Counted from the stretch's first letter, positions 43,967-53,627 are shown. The stretch: DNA of 64,000 bases from JACCTU01 sp963700495 (GCA_963700495.1 CAVOXT010000002.1:62001-126000); one strand, 5' to 3'. A program made the numbers and translations. Notes: generated by a model not told the origin, from the letters alone.

Positions 43967-45024
43967 TCGCCGCCGCAGATGTCTCGGTGGAGAGCGCCCG
44001 CGCGGTGTTCGCACGTCGGCTCGCGCGAGGACTCGACAGCGTCAGCAGGGGCCAGCACCCGAGCGGCGAGATGCTGTCGTTCCGCCGCGACCGGGAGGGC
44101 AACTACACGTACATCCGAAGCCCGTTCCTGTCGACGTTCGTGCACGACGCGCTCGCCTGCTTCGATCCGACCTCGCCCGGCTGGCTCGACGGCAGTCTCG
44201 AGCTGCTTCCCGAGCGCTCACAGGCGCGTTTCGTGCGGACCGTCGTGGAGCTGCGGCAGCGGATTCGCAGCTTCCTGATCTGGCAGCAGGAGGCGACCGG
44301 CTACTGGCGGTTCTTCGGACGGGGGAGCGGCATCGACCCGGACGTGAACTCGACCGCGTGCGCCTCGGTGGCGTTGCTCGAAGGGCACGGCGTCCGGAGC
44401 CTGACGCGGTGGGAGCTCCAGCAGTCGCTGATCCTCTCGTTCCGCTCGGCGGACGGCCCGTTCTTCACGTTCCTGAAGCCGCGGCAAGGCGGATACGGGT
44501 GGCTGAGCGACGAGGGCGTTCCGGTCGTCGGCTTCGACCGCGTGGTCAACGCGGAGGTGCTTCGCTACCTCGCCCGAGTGGGCCGTGGCGCGACGCCCGA
44601 GGCGAGCAGCCTCGCCGACTGGCTGCTCGGCGAGACAACCGGGACGGACGCCCTGACCGGCTCGCCGCTCTACCCCAATCCGGTCTCCTTCGTGTACGTC
44701 CTCGGCAGGGCTCTCGAAGAGTCAGACGTGCCCGCCCTGAACGAGGCACTGCTGCGGCTGGTGCTACGGCTGCAGCAGGCCGACGGCGGCTTCGGCGGCC
44801 CGCTGAGCACTGCGATGGGCGCGACGACGATGCTCACCCTCGGCCACCGCGGCTCCGAGCTGGACTCGGCCCGGCTGGCGGTGCTGCGGGCGCGTGGCTC
44901 CGGCGACTCGTGGACGTACGAAGACTTCGTCGTCCACGGCTTCGGCGCTCCGGCGTGGACGACGGCGCTCTCGATGGCATTCCTTGCTCGCCACCACTGC
45001 GCGACAGGCGAGGCTCCGGCATGA
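43963..45024 (+). CDS. Prenyltransferase/squalene-oxidase-repeat protein (terpene-cyclase-like, degenerate acid motif)
   Basis: 353 residues, ATG overlapping the previous stop. It has alpha-alpha barrel repeats with QEATGYWRFFGRGS, RLQQADGGFGGPLSTAMGATTMLTL and similar Q-x-x-x-G-G-F turns, the hallmark of squalene-hopene cyclase and prenyltransferase-beta folds. The place of the class II cyclase acid motif (DxDDTA) reads DPDVNSTACA near residue 130, so two of the acids are replaced by Asn and Ser. It may be a non-protonating cyclase, a binding protein or a different enzyme. The next gene is a prenyl-synthase-fold protein, and both could handle the same isoprenoid. Confidence 0.7.
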   Translation: MIAAADVSVESARAVFARRLARGLDSVSRGQHPSGEMLSFRRDREGNYTYIRSPFLSTFVHDALACFDPTSPGWLDGSLELLPERSQARFVRTVVELRQRIRSFLIWQQEATGYWRFFGRGSGIDPDVNSTACASVALLEGHGVRSLTRWELQQSLILSFRSADGPFFTFLKPRQGGYGWLSDEGVPVVGFDRVVNAEVLRYLARVGRGATPEASSLADWLLGETTGTDALTGSPLYPNPVSFVYVLGRALEESDVPALNEALLRLVLRLQQADGGFGGPLSTAMGATTMLTLGHRGSELDSARLAVLRARGSGDSWTYEDFVVHGFGAPAWTTALSMAFLARHHCATGEAPA

Positions 45025-46105
45025 CGACGACGCGCACCGACCTGCTCGGGACAATCGACGCACTCCACGAGGCGTGCGCGGGAAACGCAAGCGCTTCAAA
45101 GCCGACCGCGGCGAGCAGATCGACGGCTACCGCAGCTTGATCAGCGCAGGGATCGACGACGCGCTCGCGCAGCTGCAGGTCGAGATGTCGGAGCTCTCTG
45201 CGGGAAACGAGGTCGTCCAGCAGGTCGCCGAGCAGATGTCGGCATACGTCGCGTGGATGCAGTGGTCGCTCTGGGATCTCCCGGTTCTGGCGGTGGCGCT
45301 CGACCCGGATCCCGACGAGTTTCGCGACGCCGTCACCGCGTGCGGCCTTGCCTACATCGCGATCCGCGCGTTCGACGACGTGATCGACCAGCACTTCACC
45401 TACAAGGGGCGGCGGGACACGCTGCTCGGCACGGTCAGCGCCACCTACGCAGACACGCAGCAGGCCAGAGGACTCAGCACGCTCGCCGGGTTGCTGCTGT
45501 GCTTCGAGGGTCTCGGCCGGCTCGCATCGCGAGGCGACCGCCGCCGCGACGCTCACAGGCGTGCTCGGCTCGCTCCGGCGGGCCGTGATCGGGGCGATGA
45601 TGGAGTACACCCCCGCGCGGCAGTGGTCCGACGAGGACTACGTGCGGATGGTGCGGCTGAAGAACGTCGACTACTGGCGGGCGCTGTACTCCGCCGTCGA
45701 CCCGGAGCGCGCCTCCCCGCTCTACCCGTTCCTGGAGCGCTACTACGAGGTCGCCCAGTACCTGAACGACGTCGAGGACTACGACGACGACGTCCGGCGC
45801 GGACAGCCCAACCTGCTCGCGCTGCACGGCAACGGCAACGGCAACTGCAGGCCGGTCGACGATCCGCGGCCGTGGGCCGTGACCGACCAGATCGAGGCGA
45901 TGCTCGCCGACCGGGTGCTCGATCTGGGGACGGTGGCCGCGGGCCTCGACGCCACCGAGCGGGCCGTCGCCGAGTCGAAGCTGGCCGACCTGCTCGACGC
46001 CGCGCGGGGCGCGGGGCTCTTCGCGGACGGCGCGCGGCGACAACGGACGCCGGAGGCCGTCGACGCCCTCGAGCTCTACCCGTTCTCCGAGCTCGACGGA
46101 CGTGA
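45021..46105 (+). CDS. Isoprenoid-synthase-fold protein (polyprenyl synthetase-like, frameshifted)
   Basis: ATG 45021 overlaps the cyclase-like stop. The frame changes near 45080, 45530 and close to the end. Joined, it reads DLLGTIDALHEACAGNA, DRGEQIDGYRSLISAGIDDALAQLQ, LAYIAIRAFDDVIDQHFTYKGRRDTLLG (a DDxxD-like FARM), and YEVAQYLNDVEDYDDDVRRGQPNLL (a second acidic motif). This fits the all-alpha class I isoprenoid synthase fold but is too divergent for a plain chain-elongating synthase; a terpene synthase or specialised prenyl transferase is possible. It ends with a GTGA overlap into the methyltransferase. Confidence 0.65.
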
Positions 46106-46949
46106 TCGAGCAGGGCGGGCGGCAGGTCGATCGTCGACGTGCCCTGCGGTGCGTGCGGAAGCGGCGACCGGCGCGATCTCTTCCGCAAGCAGGGATTCCG
46201 CTTCCATCGCTGCCGCTCGTGCAGCGCACGTGTACGTCAGTCCTCGCATCTCCGACGACCTCCACGACAGGGTCCGTCGCCGTCCGACGACGGCGGGCCT
46301 CCCGACAAGTACCTCGAGGTGCAGCGCATCTACGCCGAGCACATCTGCGACCTGCTCCGGCAGCGGACACCCGGCGCGCGGCTGCTGGACATCGGCTTCG
46401 GGCGCGGCTACGTGCTGCAGATGGCCCAGGTGTACGGGTTCGAGGCCTACGGCCTCGACAGCTCTCCCGCAAGGGTCGAGCCGATGCTGCCGCTGTTCGG
46501 GCACCGCGTCGCGCACGCCGTCGTCGGGCGAGACCCGTTTCCGTGGGACTCGTTCGACGTCGTCGTCTTCAGCCACGTGCTCGAGCATCTCCCGAACCCC
46601 GGCGGTGCGCTCGTCGACATCGCCTCGATCATGAATCCGGGCGGCTGGCTCTACGTCGCCGTACCCGACGTCGACTCGATGGACTTCAAGATCTTCGGCA
46701 AGCACTGGGACGTCATCAGCCCGCTCGTCCACCTCCAGTACTTCACGGAGGAGTCGCTGACGCGCGTCCTCGAGTCCAGCGGCTTCCAGGACGTCCAGCG
46801 CATCCGGCATCCCCACCTGCGCGACGAGGTCTCGCCGCGGTGGATGCGGCTGATGCGCCAGCTCGGCGGAAGCGAGTTGAGCGAGCTGACGATGCTCGCC
46901 AAGGTGCCCGACGACCCGGCGTTCTTTCCGGTCGAGGACGGCGGGCTGA
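46102..46949 (+). CDS. Class I SAM methyltransferase with N-terminal zinc ribbon (frameshifted)
   Basis: Starts at GTG 46102. The first 45 residues are a zinc ribbon (VPCGACGSGDRRDLFRKQGF then HRCRSCSA), as in sugar or polyketide C-methyltransferases. Then PDKYLEVQRIYAEHICDLLRQ and motif I ARLLDIGFGRGYVLQMAQVYG, VVVFSHVLEHLPNPGGAL (post-II), and PGGWLYVAVPDVDSMDFKIFGKHW. Shifts occur near 46128, 46227, 46290 and just before the end. The target is unknown; the neighbourhood suggests methylation of the locus product or its sugar. Confidence 0.78.
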
Positions 46950-46950
46950 C

Positions 46951-48017
46951 GTGCGGGTCCTCGTGCTCACGGCCGACTACGCGCCGGGCGCCTGGTCCGG
47001 GATCGGGACCGCGGTGGCCGTGCAGGCTGCGGCGGTCGCCCGGCGGGGTTTGGACGTCGACGTGATGGTCCCGGAGGACCGCATCGCGCGAGGTGCGGCG
47101 CAGACCGCGCGGCTGCGAGTGCGTCCGTTGAACCGCTCACGCTTTCCGTGCAGGCCGGACGACTTCGACGTCGTCCACCTCCACTCGCTCGGGTTCACCG
47201 AGCTGGCGCTGCAGATCCGGAGCAGGTTCGGCATCCCGCTCGTCTACACCGCGCACGCGTCGCTCCGCGACGAGCTTCCCAGGCAGACCCTCCGGGTGGA
47301 CGCGGGTGCAGGACCTCGTGATCGCTCGGAGCGACCACGTCGTGTTCCCGAGCGCGGCCGAGCGGGCTGCGGCGACGCACCGTACGCCCGGCCTGGCGAA
47401 GCGGAGCAGCGTGCACCCGAACGGCGTCCCTCCCGCCGTCGTGCACTGCGACGCCTCCGCAAGAACCGGGCCGATCGTGTTCGCCGGACGGTTTGCGGAG
47501 ACGAAGGGCCTGGCGCTGCTGAGCGAGATCGTCGACTCGCTCGACGGCCACCCGGCGATCCGCTTCGTGCTCGCCGGTGGGCACGCGGAGCCTGCAGGCC
47601 GCCGCATGGTCGCCGATCTCGTCGCCCGCCATCCCGAACGGTGCCGGACCGTCGGTTGGCTCGCGCCGGCCGCGCTGCAGCGGCTGTTCGCGAGGGCGAG
47701 CATGGTGCTGGTGCCGAGCCGGTACGAGCCGTTCGGACTGGTGGCGCTCGAGGCGATGCGGGCGGGGGCGCCCGTCCTCGCCGCTGCGACCGGAGGGCTC
47801 CGCGAGGTCGTCGGCCCGGGATCGGGCGGCCTCCTCGTCCGCTCCCGACGCCCCGAAGACTGGTGCGCGGCCATCCTCGAGCTCTGGAGATCACCGGGGC
47901 TGCGGACCTCGCTGGCACGACGCGGCCCAAGCTACGTCGCAGAGCGCTACGACCCGGACACCCTGGCGGGTGCGCTGGTCGACGAGGTGTACCGGCCGCT
48001 CGCCGCGGGAGGTGTGA
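46951..48017 (+). CDS. Glycosyltransferase family 4 (frameshifted)
   Basis: Starts at GTG 46951 (VRVLVLTADYAPGAWSGIGTAVAVQAAAVARRG), the N-terminal Rossmann fold of GT-B enzymes. After a shift near 47307 it continues with VVFPSAAERAAATHR, IVFAGRFAETKGLALLSEIVDSL, and VLVPSRYEPFGLVALEAMRAGAPVLAAATGGLREVV, the retaining GT4 nucleotide-sugar motif (E-x7-E as EPFGLVALE). The end is taken as the TGA overlapping the next GTG at 48014, which needs one more indel; otherwise the open frame runs to 48124. It transfers a sugar from a nucleotide donor to a lipid or natural product. Confidence 0.8.
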
Positions 48018-48795
48018 GCGTGACGCCTTCGCGACCAGGTCGTTGCGATCACGGGGGCGTTCACGCGGCATCGGCAAGGCGATCGCGCTCCGACTTGCGC
48101 GCGAAGAGCCGCGGCACGTCGTGATCGGCTACGTGTCGAACAACAACGCGGCACGGGCAACGGTCGACGAGCTGTCGGAGCTCGGCGTCCCGGCGACGAC
48201 CGTCCGCGTGGACGTCGCGCAGGAGCAGATGCTGCGCGAGATGTTCGACCGCATCCGCAACGAACTCGGCCGATTCGACGTGTTCGTCAGCAACGCGGCG
48301 CGGACGACGTTCCGCCCCGCGATGGAGCTCAACGTCACGCAACTGGCAGAAGATCATGGACATCAACGCCCGCGCGTTCCTGCTCGGGTCGCAGCTGGCG
48401 GCCGAGCTCATGCGCGAGGGAGGCGGCGGCCGGATCATCGCGATCAGCAGCCTCGGATCACGCTTCGCCGTGCCCGACTACTCGGGTCTCGGCGCCGCCA
48501 AGGCGGTCATCGAGACGCTCGCGCAGGTACCTCGCGGTCGAGCTGGCGCCGTGGGGCATCAACGTGAACGTCGTCTGCGGCGGCTTCGTCGACACGCCAG
48601 CATGCGCCTCGCCGCCGACTATCGCGAGCTCACCGAGCATCTCGTCGCGAAGACGCCTGCCGGCCGGCTCGCGACAGCCCGACGACCTCGCCGGGATCGT
48701 GGCGTTTCTCTGCTCACCCGACTCGGACTGGATCCGGGGCCAGACGCTGGTCGCCGACGGCGGCTACTCCGTCGGCCCTCTCACGCCGGACATGA
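48014..48795 (+). CDS. SDR family oxidoreductase, ketoacyl/enoyl-ACP reductase-like (frameshifted)
   Basis: Starts at GTG 48014. Pieces over several frames give DQVVAITGASRGIGKAIALRLA (cofactor loop, interrupted near 48030 and 48050), FDVFVSNAARTTFRPAMELN, RIIAISSLGSRFAVPDYSGLGAAKAVIETLA (catalytic Ser, Tyr, Lys), INVNVVCGGFVDTPA and LVADGGYSVGPL. The YSGLGAAK active site places it with SDR reductases, closest in style to the FabL/FabI-III enoyl-ACP reductases or FabG. It would reduce an acyl-ACP intermediate. Shifts lie near 48345, 48527, 48600 and 48675. Confidence 0.75.
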
Positions 48796-49555
48796 CGATG
48801 ACGCTCTCGAGATTCGACGGTCGCGTCGGCGCTGGTCACCGGCGGCTCGCGTGGGATCGGCCGCGCGATCGCCGTCCAGCTCGCACGCGAGGGCGCCGGC
48901 GTGGTCGTCGACTACGTGCGCGCCGAGGAGCGAGGCCGAAGCGGTCGTCGAGGAGATCACCTCGTCGGGCGGAGACGCCCACGCTGTTCCAGGCGGACGT
49001 CGCGACGAGGCCGAGGTGAAGGAGCTCGTGCGCTTCGCGGTCCGACGCTCGGCGGCATCGACGTGCTCGTCGCCAACGCAGGAACGGTGCAGGATCAGCT
49101 CGTGGGGATGATGACGCGTGAAACAGTGGGACACCGTGCTCGACGTCAACCTGCGCGGAGCGTTTCTCTGCATTCGCGAGGTCCTGCCGTTCCTGATGCG
49201 ACAAGAAGTCGAGCTCGGTCGTGTGCCTCTCGTCTGTCGCCGCCGTACAAGGCGGGACGGGGCCACGCCAACTACGTCGCCGCAAAGGGCGGGCTGAACT
49301 CGATGGTGAAGTCGCTGGCCGTGGAGCTGGCGCCGAAGGGCGTCCGGGTGAACGCCGTCTCGCCCGGTGTTATCGCCACGCACATGTCGGAACGGGTGCC
49401 GACGGCTGGCGGGCGACGAGATCCTGGACGGAATACCGCTGCAACGCTACGGCGAGCCGGACGACGTCGCGCAGGCCGTGTGCTTCCTCGCCTCCGACGA
49501 CGCGAGCTACGTCACCGGAGAGATTCTTCAAGTCACGGGAGGGTTCGGACTATGA
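48792..49555 (+). CDS. 3-oxoacyl-ACP reductase, FabG-like SDR (frameshifted)
   Basis: Starts at ATG 48792 (MTMTLSRFDGRV), overlapping the previous gene. Across frames: ALVTGGSRGIGRAIAVQLAREGA, GIDVLVANAGTVQDQLVGMMT, WDTVLDVNLRGAFLCIREVLP, VCLSSVAAVQGGTG, GHANYVAAKGGLNSMVKSLAVELAPKGVRVNAVSPGVIATHM, and DDASYVTGEILQVTGGFGL to the stop at 49555. This is a complete FabG order (TGxxxGIG, N-A-G, S, YxxxK, V-x-P-G). It would reduce the beta-keto group after each ketosynthase cycle with NADPH. At least six shifts are present in 760 bases, the densest in the window. Confidence 0.8.
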
Positions 49556-50134
49556 ACAGCACGTCGCAGGCCGACGTGGGCCGCCTCGGACGAGGTCGCC
49601 CTGAAGGTCCGAACGCTGACCGCAGAGAACCTCGAGCTCGACCTGGAGGACGTGCAGATGGAGTCGTCGTTCTTCGAGCTCGGTGCCGAGTCGCTCGACC
49701 TGCTCGACGTTGCCTTTGCGCTCGAGAGCGAGTACCGGATCTCGTTCCCCCGCACCGACATCCTCGAGCGGGCGACCGAGCACTTCGGCGAGGAGGCGCT
49801 GGTCAAGGACGGACTCGTCACCGACCTGGGGCTGCAACTCCTGCGCGAGGGAATGCCCGAGTTGGACCCGGACCTGATCAAGCCCGGGCTGCGCGACACG
49901 GATGTCGCCCAGAAGATCACCGTCGGAAGCTTCGCGCGGATCACACAGCGACTGATCGACGCGAAAGCCGACTTCTCTCGGACTGCCCCGAGTGCGGGAG
50001 CCGCCTCGTCGAGTCGGAGATCATGCCCGAGTTCGAGTGCCCCGGCTGCGGCAAGATCGTTCCCGTTCCGAGCGGCGACGAGTGCTCTGCAGGATCTCAT
50101 CGACCTGCACCAGCAGACCGTGGGGGCTCAGTGA
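49552..50134 (+). CDS. Acyl carrier protein with C-terminal zinc-ribbon extension (frameshifted)
   Basis: ATG 49552 overlaps the reductase stop. After a shift near 49582 the ACP domain reads DEVALKVRTLTAENLELDLED and FFELGAESLDLLDVAFALES, with the phosphopantetheine-site Ser codon at 49691. The chain does not end as a normal 80-residue ACP: it continues through VTDLGLQLLREGMPELDPDLI and VGSFARITQRLIDAKADFS, then, in a second frame, a zinc ribbon CPECGSRLVESEIMPEF followed by CPGCGK (49984-50052). It returns to the first frame for ALQDLIDLHQQTVGAQ and stops at 50134. It carries the growing acyl chain; the extension may bind partner enzymes. Confidence 0.7.
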
Positions 50135-50580
50135 GGTTCCTGCTCGTCGACTCGATCTTGGAGCTCGAGACCGGTGCACGCGCCGTCGGGGTCAAGAACA
50201 TCTCGATGAGCGAGGACTTCCTGGCCGACCACTTTCCCGACCGGCCGATCATGCCGGGCATGCTCATCCTCGAGTCGCTCGTCCAGCTCGCGGACTGGGT
50301 CGTTCGCGATGCGAGCAACTTCGACAAGATCGGCGTGGCCGCGGGTTTCGACCGGATCAAGTTCCGCCGCGTCGCGCGCCCCGGCGACCAGCTCCGGCTG
50401 GAGGTCGGCTTGAGCTCGTCGGATGACGGAACGCACGAGTTCCGAGGCAAGGCGTACAGCGGTGACGAGCTTGCCGCCTCGGCGAACATCACCATGATCG
50501 AGGCTCCGCTCGAGGACTATCTCGACGCCGATGCGGCGCGTGCTTCCCTTGCGATCCTGCGGCGGGACGGCGTCCCGTGA
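50131..50580 (+). CDS. 3-hydroxyacyl-ACP dehydratase, hotdog fold (FabZ-like)
   Basis: 149 residues from GTG 50131, overlapping the ACP stop. It begins RFLLVDSILELETGARAVGVKNISMSEDFLADHFPDRPIMPGMLILESLVQLADW, which contains the FabZ catalytic DHFPxxPxMPG signature with His at about residue 33 and a Glu on the following helix. A typical KFRRVARPGDQLRLEV strand follows. It dehydrates beta-hydroxyacyl-ACP to the trans-2-enoyl form. It is the first of two such genes flanking the ketosynthase. Confidence 0.88.
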   Translation: MRFLLVDSILELETGARAVGVKNISMSEDFLADHFPDRPIMPGMLILESLVQLADWVVRDASNFDKIGVAAGFDRIKFRRVARPGDQLRLEVGLSSSDDGTHEFRGKAYSGDELAASANITMIEAPLEDYLDADAARASLAILRRDGVP

Positions 50581-51879
50581 GCACGGCCCCCCGCCGTGTC
50601 GTCATCACCGGCATGGGCGCTCTCACCTCGCTCGGTACCGACGTGGAGTCGAGTTGGGAGGCAGTGCTGGCGGGCCGGTCGGGCGTGCGCCAGATCAAGC
50701 AGTTCGAGAGCGACGAGTTCCCGGTGAACATCGGCGAGCGAGGTCGACGTCGACGAGCTGGAGGTCGACGGGTTCGACGAGTCGCTGCGGCCGTTCGTCA
50801 CGCGCTCGGTGAAGCTGGGCGCGTGGGCCATGACCGAGGCGTGGGAGCAGGCGGGGCTCGAAGGGGGCAGCTACGACCCCTGGCGGACGGGGCTCATCGT
50901 CGGCGCCTCCAACTTCCCCGTCATCGAGGAGTCCGAGTACAGCTGGCCGACCGAGGCACTCAACGTCGAGCGCTACAAGGACCAGTACCTGGCCATCTGC
51001 GAGGACATGCCCCAGCTGCTGGCCCAGCGCGAGATCGGGATGGTCTCCGCCCTGCTTGCCGCCCCGTACCCGATCAAAGGGCCGTGCATGACGGTGCAGT
51101 CCGCCTGCGCGTCGGCGACCCAGGCGATCGGCGAGGCCCTCCAGATGATCCGGCACGGCCAGGCGGACCTGATGGTGGCCGGAGGCGCGGACAGCATGCT
51201 CTCGGCCGTCTGCGTGACCGGCTTCACGCTGTTGACGGTCGCTTCGACCTATCGCGGCGACCCGGGCAAGGCCTGCCGGCCGTTCGACCGCAAGCGTGAC
51301 GGCCTCGTCCTGGGCGAAGGTGCGGGGATCGTCATCCTCGAGAGCCTGGAAGCCGCACAGGACCGCGGCGCACCGATCCTCGCCGAGGTCGTCGGCTACG
51401 GCTCGTCGGCGGACGGGTACCGCTTCACGGACAGCCATCCGGAAGCGCGCGGCGCAGTGCAGTGCATGCGCGCGGCGCTCGCCGACGCCGACCTCCAGCC
51501 GGAAGACATCGACTACATCAACGCTCACGGGACCGGCACGCCGCAGAACGACCGCACCGAGACGTTCGCGATCAAGCAGGTGTTCCGGGACCACGCCTAC
51601 GCGATTCCCGTGAGCTCCACGAAGTCCCAGCTCGGACATCTGCTGTGCGCCTCGGGCGGAGTCGAGCTCGTGATCACGGTCGAGGCTCTGCGAAAGGGAA
51701 TCGTCCCCCCGACGATCAACCTCGAGAACCCCGACCCGGACTGCGATCTCGACTACGTGCCGCACACGCCTCGCGAAGCGGACCTCGAGCTCGGGCTCTC
51801 GAACTCGTTCGGGTTTGGCGGCCAGAACGGCACGCTCATCGTCCGCCGCTCGGACGCCGCCACGGGAGCGGCCGGGTAA
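50577..51879 (+). CDS. Beta-ketoacyl-ACP synthase, KAS II/FabF-type (one frameshift)
   Basis: Starts at GTG 50577 (VVITGMGALTSLGTDVESSWEAVLAG). A shift near 50742 joins FPVNIGE to VDVDELEVDGFDESLRPF. The catalytic triad is complete: Cys in VQSACASATQAI (codon 51106-51108), His in INAHGTGTPQNDRTE and His in SSTKSQLGHLLCASG. The end ELGLSNSFGFGGQNGTLIV is typical FabF. It performs decarboxylative chain extension on acyl-ACP. It pairs with an inactive homologue at 52340, as ketosynthase/chain-length-factor pairs do in type II polyketide systems. Confidence 0.92.
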
Positions 51880-52343
51880 TGCGCTTCCTGCTCTTCGATC
51901 GCATCACCGAGGCCGAGCGCGGAAAGCGGATCCAGGGCGTCAAGCTGGTGAGCCTCACGGACGGCGCGCTCGCCGACCACTACCCGCGCCGAGCGGTGCT
52001 GCCGCCGACGTTGGTCGTCGAGGCCATGGCGCAGCTCGGTGGAATGCTCCACGTCCTCAACCACGACTTCTCGGTCGAGATGCTGTTGGTGCTCGTCGAC
52101 CGCGTGAAGCTGGCTCGCCCGGTGCTTCACGGCGAGACGATCACGATCGAGGTCTGGTCGGAGTACGACCACCCGTACGGCGCGACCATGAACGGCGAGG
52201 CACGAGTCGACGGAGACGTGGTTGCGACCGCCGGCCGCATCGTCTACGCGCACGAGATCATCACCGACCCGAAGCGGATCCAGAAGGCACGGGATCGCTT
52301 CGCCTACCAGGGCGGCTCGCCCGCCGAGGTGTGGGTCGCGTGA
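51879..52343 (+). CDS. Second hotdog-fold 3-hydroxyacyl-ACP dehydratase-like protein
   Basis: 154 residues, ATG 51879 overlapping the ketosynthase TAA. It is related to the first hotdog gene (RFLLFDRITEAERGKRIQGVKLVSLTDGALADHYPRRAVLPPTLVVEAMAQLGG). The catalytic His is kept (DHYP) but the P-x-x-P-G loop reads AVLPPTLVVEAMAQ, so the substrate pocket differs. Two dissimilar FabZ-like subunits can form heterodimeric dehydratases in polyene-type II systems; that possibility fits the arrangement here. Confidence 0.82.
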   Translation: MRFLLFDRITEAERGKRIQGVKLVSLTDGALADHYPRRAVLPPTLVVEAMAQLGGMLHVLNHDFSVEMLLVLVDRVKLARPVLHGETITIEVWSEYDHPYGATMNGEARVDGDVVATAGRIVYAHEIITDPKRIQKARDRFAYQGGSPAEVWVA

Positions 52344-53617
52344 GCGTCGCGGTCGTGACGGGAGTGGGTGTCGTGTCGCCGCTGGCGACGAGCGCGGCCG
52401 AGCATTTCGATGCCTGGATCGAGGGACGGTCCGCCGTCGCGGAGTCCGCCGAGCCCGAGTTCGAGAAGTACGCGCCCCAGCTCGAGGCCCGGGTCACCGG
52501 CTTCGACCGGAAAGAGGCGATCTCCAGCCGCATGCTCAGGAAGCTGCTGGCGCCGAGCGCGGGCTTCGCGGTCGGCGCCGCCGGAGAGGCGATCGCCGAC
52601 GCCGGGCTCTCCGGCGAGCCCGAGGTGCTCGCGGACTGCGGGCTCTACATCGGATCGCTCTCGCTGGAGATCGACCCCGACGTCTTCATCGCACCGCTGC
52701 GGGCGTCGCTCACGAGGGAGGGCGAGTTCGACCTGTCGCTGTTCGCCCAGCGGGGGATGAAGCTGCTCGATCCGCTGTTCCTCGTCCGCGCGCTGCCGAA
52801 CGCCGGCCTCTGCGGAGTGTCTCTCGAGCATCAGGTGCTCGGACCGAACACGAACCTCACGAACGGCCCGACCTCGGGACTCGCGGCCGTCGCGCTGGCG
52901 GTGGCAGCGGTCGAGCGCGGCGAGATCCGCTGCGCGATCGCCGGCGGCTACGACTCGCTGCTCGTGATGGACGCCCTCGCCGAGCATCTGATCGCCGGAC
53001 GCCTGGCCCGGAACGGCGGTGCGCCCGAACGGGCATGCCGCCCCTTCGACCGCACCCGCGAGGGATACGCGCTCGGGGAAGGCGCCGCCTTCGTCGTCGT
53101 GGAGTCGGTCGAACACGCCCGGGAGCGCGGGGCGAACTCCTACGGCCGAATCCTCGGCTACTCGAGCACCACCGACCCGGGTCTCCTCGGCCCTTCGAGC
53201 CCCTTGGACGGCACTGCGCTCGAGCAGGCTGCCCGCCTGGCCCTCGAACGCGCGGGGACGGCCCCCGCGGAGCTCGGCGCCATCTTCGGCGACGGTCTTG
53301 CAACCGAGCTGGACGACATCCGGGAGAGCGACGCCGTCGGCCGCGTGCTCGACGGGGCCAAGGTGCCCTTCACCGCGCCGACGAGCGCGATCGGCTACAC
53401 CGGCGCCGCCAGCGGGGTGTTCTCGCTGCTCCATGCCCTGGTCGCGGTCCGCCGAGGAGTGGCCCCGCCGCTCGCGAACTGCGACGAGCTCGACCCTCGC
53501 TGCCCGGTCCACCACCACTCCACTCCTGCGCCGCTCTCTCCGGAGACGGTCCTCGTGTGGAACAGCGAGCGCGGCGTCAAGAACGTCGCGATGGTCGCCG
53601 GCCCCGACGCCCCCTGA
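52340..53617 (+). CDS. Catalytically inactive ketosynthase homologue (chain-length-factor-like)
   Basis: 425 residues from GTG 52340 with thiolase/KAS fold: VAVVTGVGVVSPLATSAAEHFDAWIEGRSAV at the start and LVWNSERGVKNVAMV at the end. The active-site Cys segment reads NLTNGPTSGLAAVALA (Cys replaced by Pro), the first His motif reads IFGDGLATELDD (His absent), and the second reads TSAIGYTGAASG (His to Tyr). All three catalytic residues are lost while CRPFDRTREGYALGEGAAF is retained. This is what a chain-length factor looks like; it would heterodimerise with the ketosynthase at 50577 and set chain length. Confidence 0.85.
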   Translation: MSVAVVTGVGVVSPLATSAAEHFDAWIEGRSAVAESAEPEFEKYAPQLEARVTGFDRKEAISSRMLRKLLAPSAGFAVGAAGEAIADAGLSGEPEVLADCGLYIGSLSLEIDPDVFIAPLRASLTREGEFDLSLFAQRGMKLLDPLFLVRALPNAGLCGVSLEHQVLGPNTNLTNGPTSGLAAVALAVAAVERGEIRCAIAGGYDSLLVMDALAEHLIAGRLARNGGAPERACRPFDRTREGYALGEGAAFVVVESVEHARERGANSYGRILGYSSTTDPGLLGPSSPLDGTALEQAARLALERAGTAPAELGAIFGDGLATELDDIRESDAVGRVLDGAKVPFTAPTSAIGYTGAASGVFSLLHALVAVRRGVAPPLANCDELDPRCPVHHHSTPAPLSPETVLVWNSERGVKNVAMVAGPDAP

Positions 53618-53627
53618 GAGCCGGAAG

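Noticed and set aside
48014..53617. Ladderane biosynthesis
   Set aside because: The KS and dehydratase set is compatible, but no radical-SAM or phytoene-desaturase-like ladderane genes are present.
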